This document shows positions 63,579 to 64,000 of a stretch of 64,000 nt of DNA, piece by piece. The translations under genes were made by a program, and so were the position numbers. The stretch covers positions 186,001 through 250,000 of the forward strand of contig NZ_FRCA01000004.1 in the NCBI RefSeq assembly GCF_900142755.1. Direction: 5' to 3'. The notes beneath the pieces are model-generated. The model was not told the DNA's origin and did no database searches. It saw nothing but the letters and a program-made list of their open reading frames with translations. The stretch's first letter is position 1, and the number at the start of each line of letters is the position of its first letter. The DNA is from Halomonas cupida (GTDB taxonomy: Bacteria > Pseudomonadota > Gammaproteobacteria > Pseudomonadales > Halomonadaceae).

Positions 63579-64000
63579 ATGTCCCAGCGTCCCACTCTGT
63601 TGCCCCTGGCACTATTCACCTTGCTGATAACGGCCAGCAGCGCGGCTCAGGCCATCGAGACAGGGTTCTCTCCCCAGGCCATACAGTCCTGGCCGGAGAA
63701 GTCCTTTGATGGCCATACGTCCTACAGTATCGTCCAGCGTGATGGTGTTGCGGTGCTGGAAGCTCACGCCAACGGCCAGGCCTCGGCAAAGTACCTGGAG
63801 CGTGAAATCGACCTCGAACGTACCCCCTGGTTGAAGTGGTGCTGGCAGGTTTCGGGAGTTCATCCACAACTGGATGAAACCACTCGCCAGGGCGACGACT
63901 ATCCTGCACGTGTCTATGTTGCCCAACGCACCGGCCTACTGCCGTGGCAGGTAGAGTCAGTCAACTATGTCTGGTCATCCAATCAGCCGGTCGGCACTCG
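63579..64000 (+). CDS. DUF3047 secreted protein (3' end cut by window edge)
   Basis: The first 140 residues are visible. The ATG at 63579 follows GAGGA by about 9 bases. The signal peptide LLPLALFTLLITASSAAQA precedes SAKYLEREIDLERTPWLKWCWQVSG and QGDDYPARVYVAQRTGLLPW, the DUF3047 pattern. Function is unknown; it is probably periplasmic. It may belong to the regulon of the adjacent ECF sigma factor. Confidence 0.8.
   Translation, partial: MSQRPTLLPLALFTLLITASSAAQAIETGFSPQAIQSWPEKSFDGHTSYSIVQRDGVAVLEAHANGQASAKYLEREIDLERTPWLKWCWQVSGVHPQLDETTRQGDDYPARVYVAQRTGLLPWQVESVNYVWSSNQPVGT

Overview
The window is a GC-rich chromosomal stretch from a gammaproteobacterium. A halophilic Halomonadaceae (Halomonas-like) organism is the best guess. 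This rests on the ftsB-ispD-ispF-truD-surE-pcm-DUF368-nlpD-rpoS cluster, acidic proteins, Entner-Doudoroff (ED) sugar catabolism under HexR, and a general Pseudomonas/Halomonas flavour. It is an inference, because no rRNA is present. I saw no tRNA, rRNA, CRISPR array or intact transposase.

Layout. 1-7059: ybbP/ybbA-type ABC genes, tesA, a DMT transporter, a SelW-like protein, an MFS transporter and a small acidic protein. 7440-12864: ettA, a DUF2254 protein, lpxL and alr. 13328-20676: the housekeeping cluster, read leftward from ftsB to rpoS. 20809-28839: a seven-gene secreted-protein operon resembling Pseudomonas Fap functional amyloid (two subunit-like proteins with 36-residue repeats, a C39 peptidase, an outer-membrane barrel). 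It sits behind a textbook sigma-54 promoter, next to a sigma-54 activator gene. 29101-35457: a GNAT-like gene, then edd-glk-mutarotase and a PfkB kinase. 35752-41166: an unassigned catabolic island (MatC-like transporter, two amidohydrolases, GntR and LysR regulators). 41902-45987: zwf-pgl-eda divergent from hexR. 46134-49290: a PhnD-type ABC uptake operon. 49518-52669: ridA and a bufferin (RiPP) operon, bufA-B-C-doxX. 52847-55244: UspA and SulP. 55723-62082: a phosphotransferase, ynjBCD and two glycosyltransferases. 62382-64000: an ECF sigma/anti-sigma pair and the start of a DUF3047 gene.

How the genes work together. Glucose enters through glk, is epimerised by the mutarotase, oxidised by zwf-pgl and cleaved by edd-eda. 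HexR-type operators lie upstream of edd and between zwf and hexR. The amyloid-like operon combines fibre subunits, a protease and a pore under one RpoN promoter. The ECF factor at the right end belongs to a type that controls bufferin operons elsewhere, so it may govern buf here.

The most unusual layer is in the non-coding DNA. (1) Many genes are followed directly after the stop codon by tandem 7-bp units of the GAGCTTC/GAGCTAC type, some 10-14 units long. (2) Three of these are followed by a conserved hairpin element. (3) Two copies of a structured repeat with inverted ends sit between convergent genes; they differ by a compensatory base pair and by an inserted hairpin domain. (4) 15-bp in-frame repeats extend protein termini. 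These repeat families, and the sigma-54/amyloid/C39 locus, are the best candidates for something undescribed.
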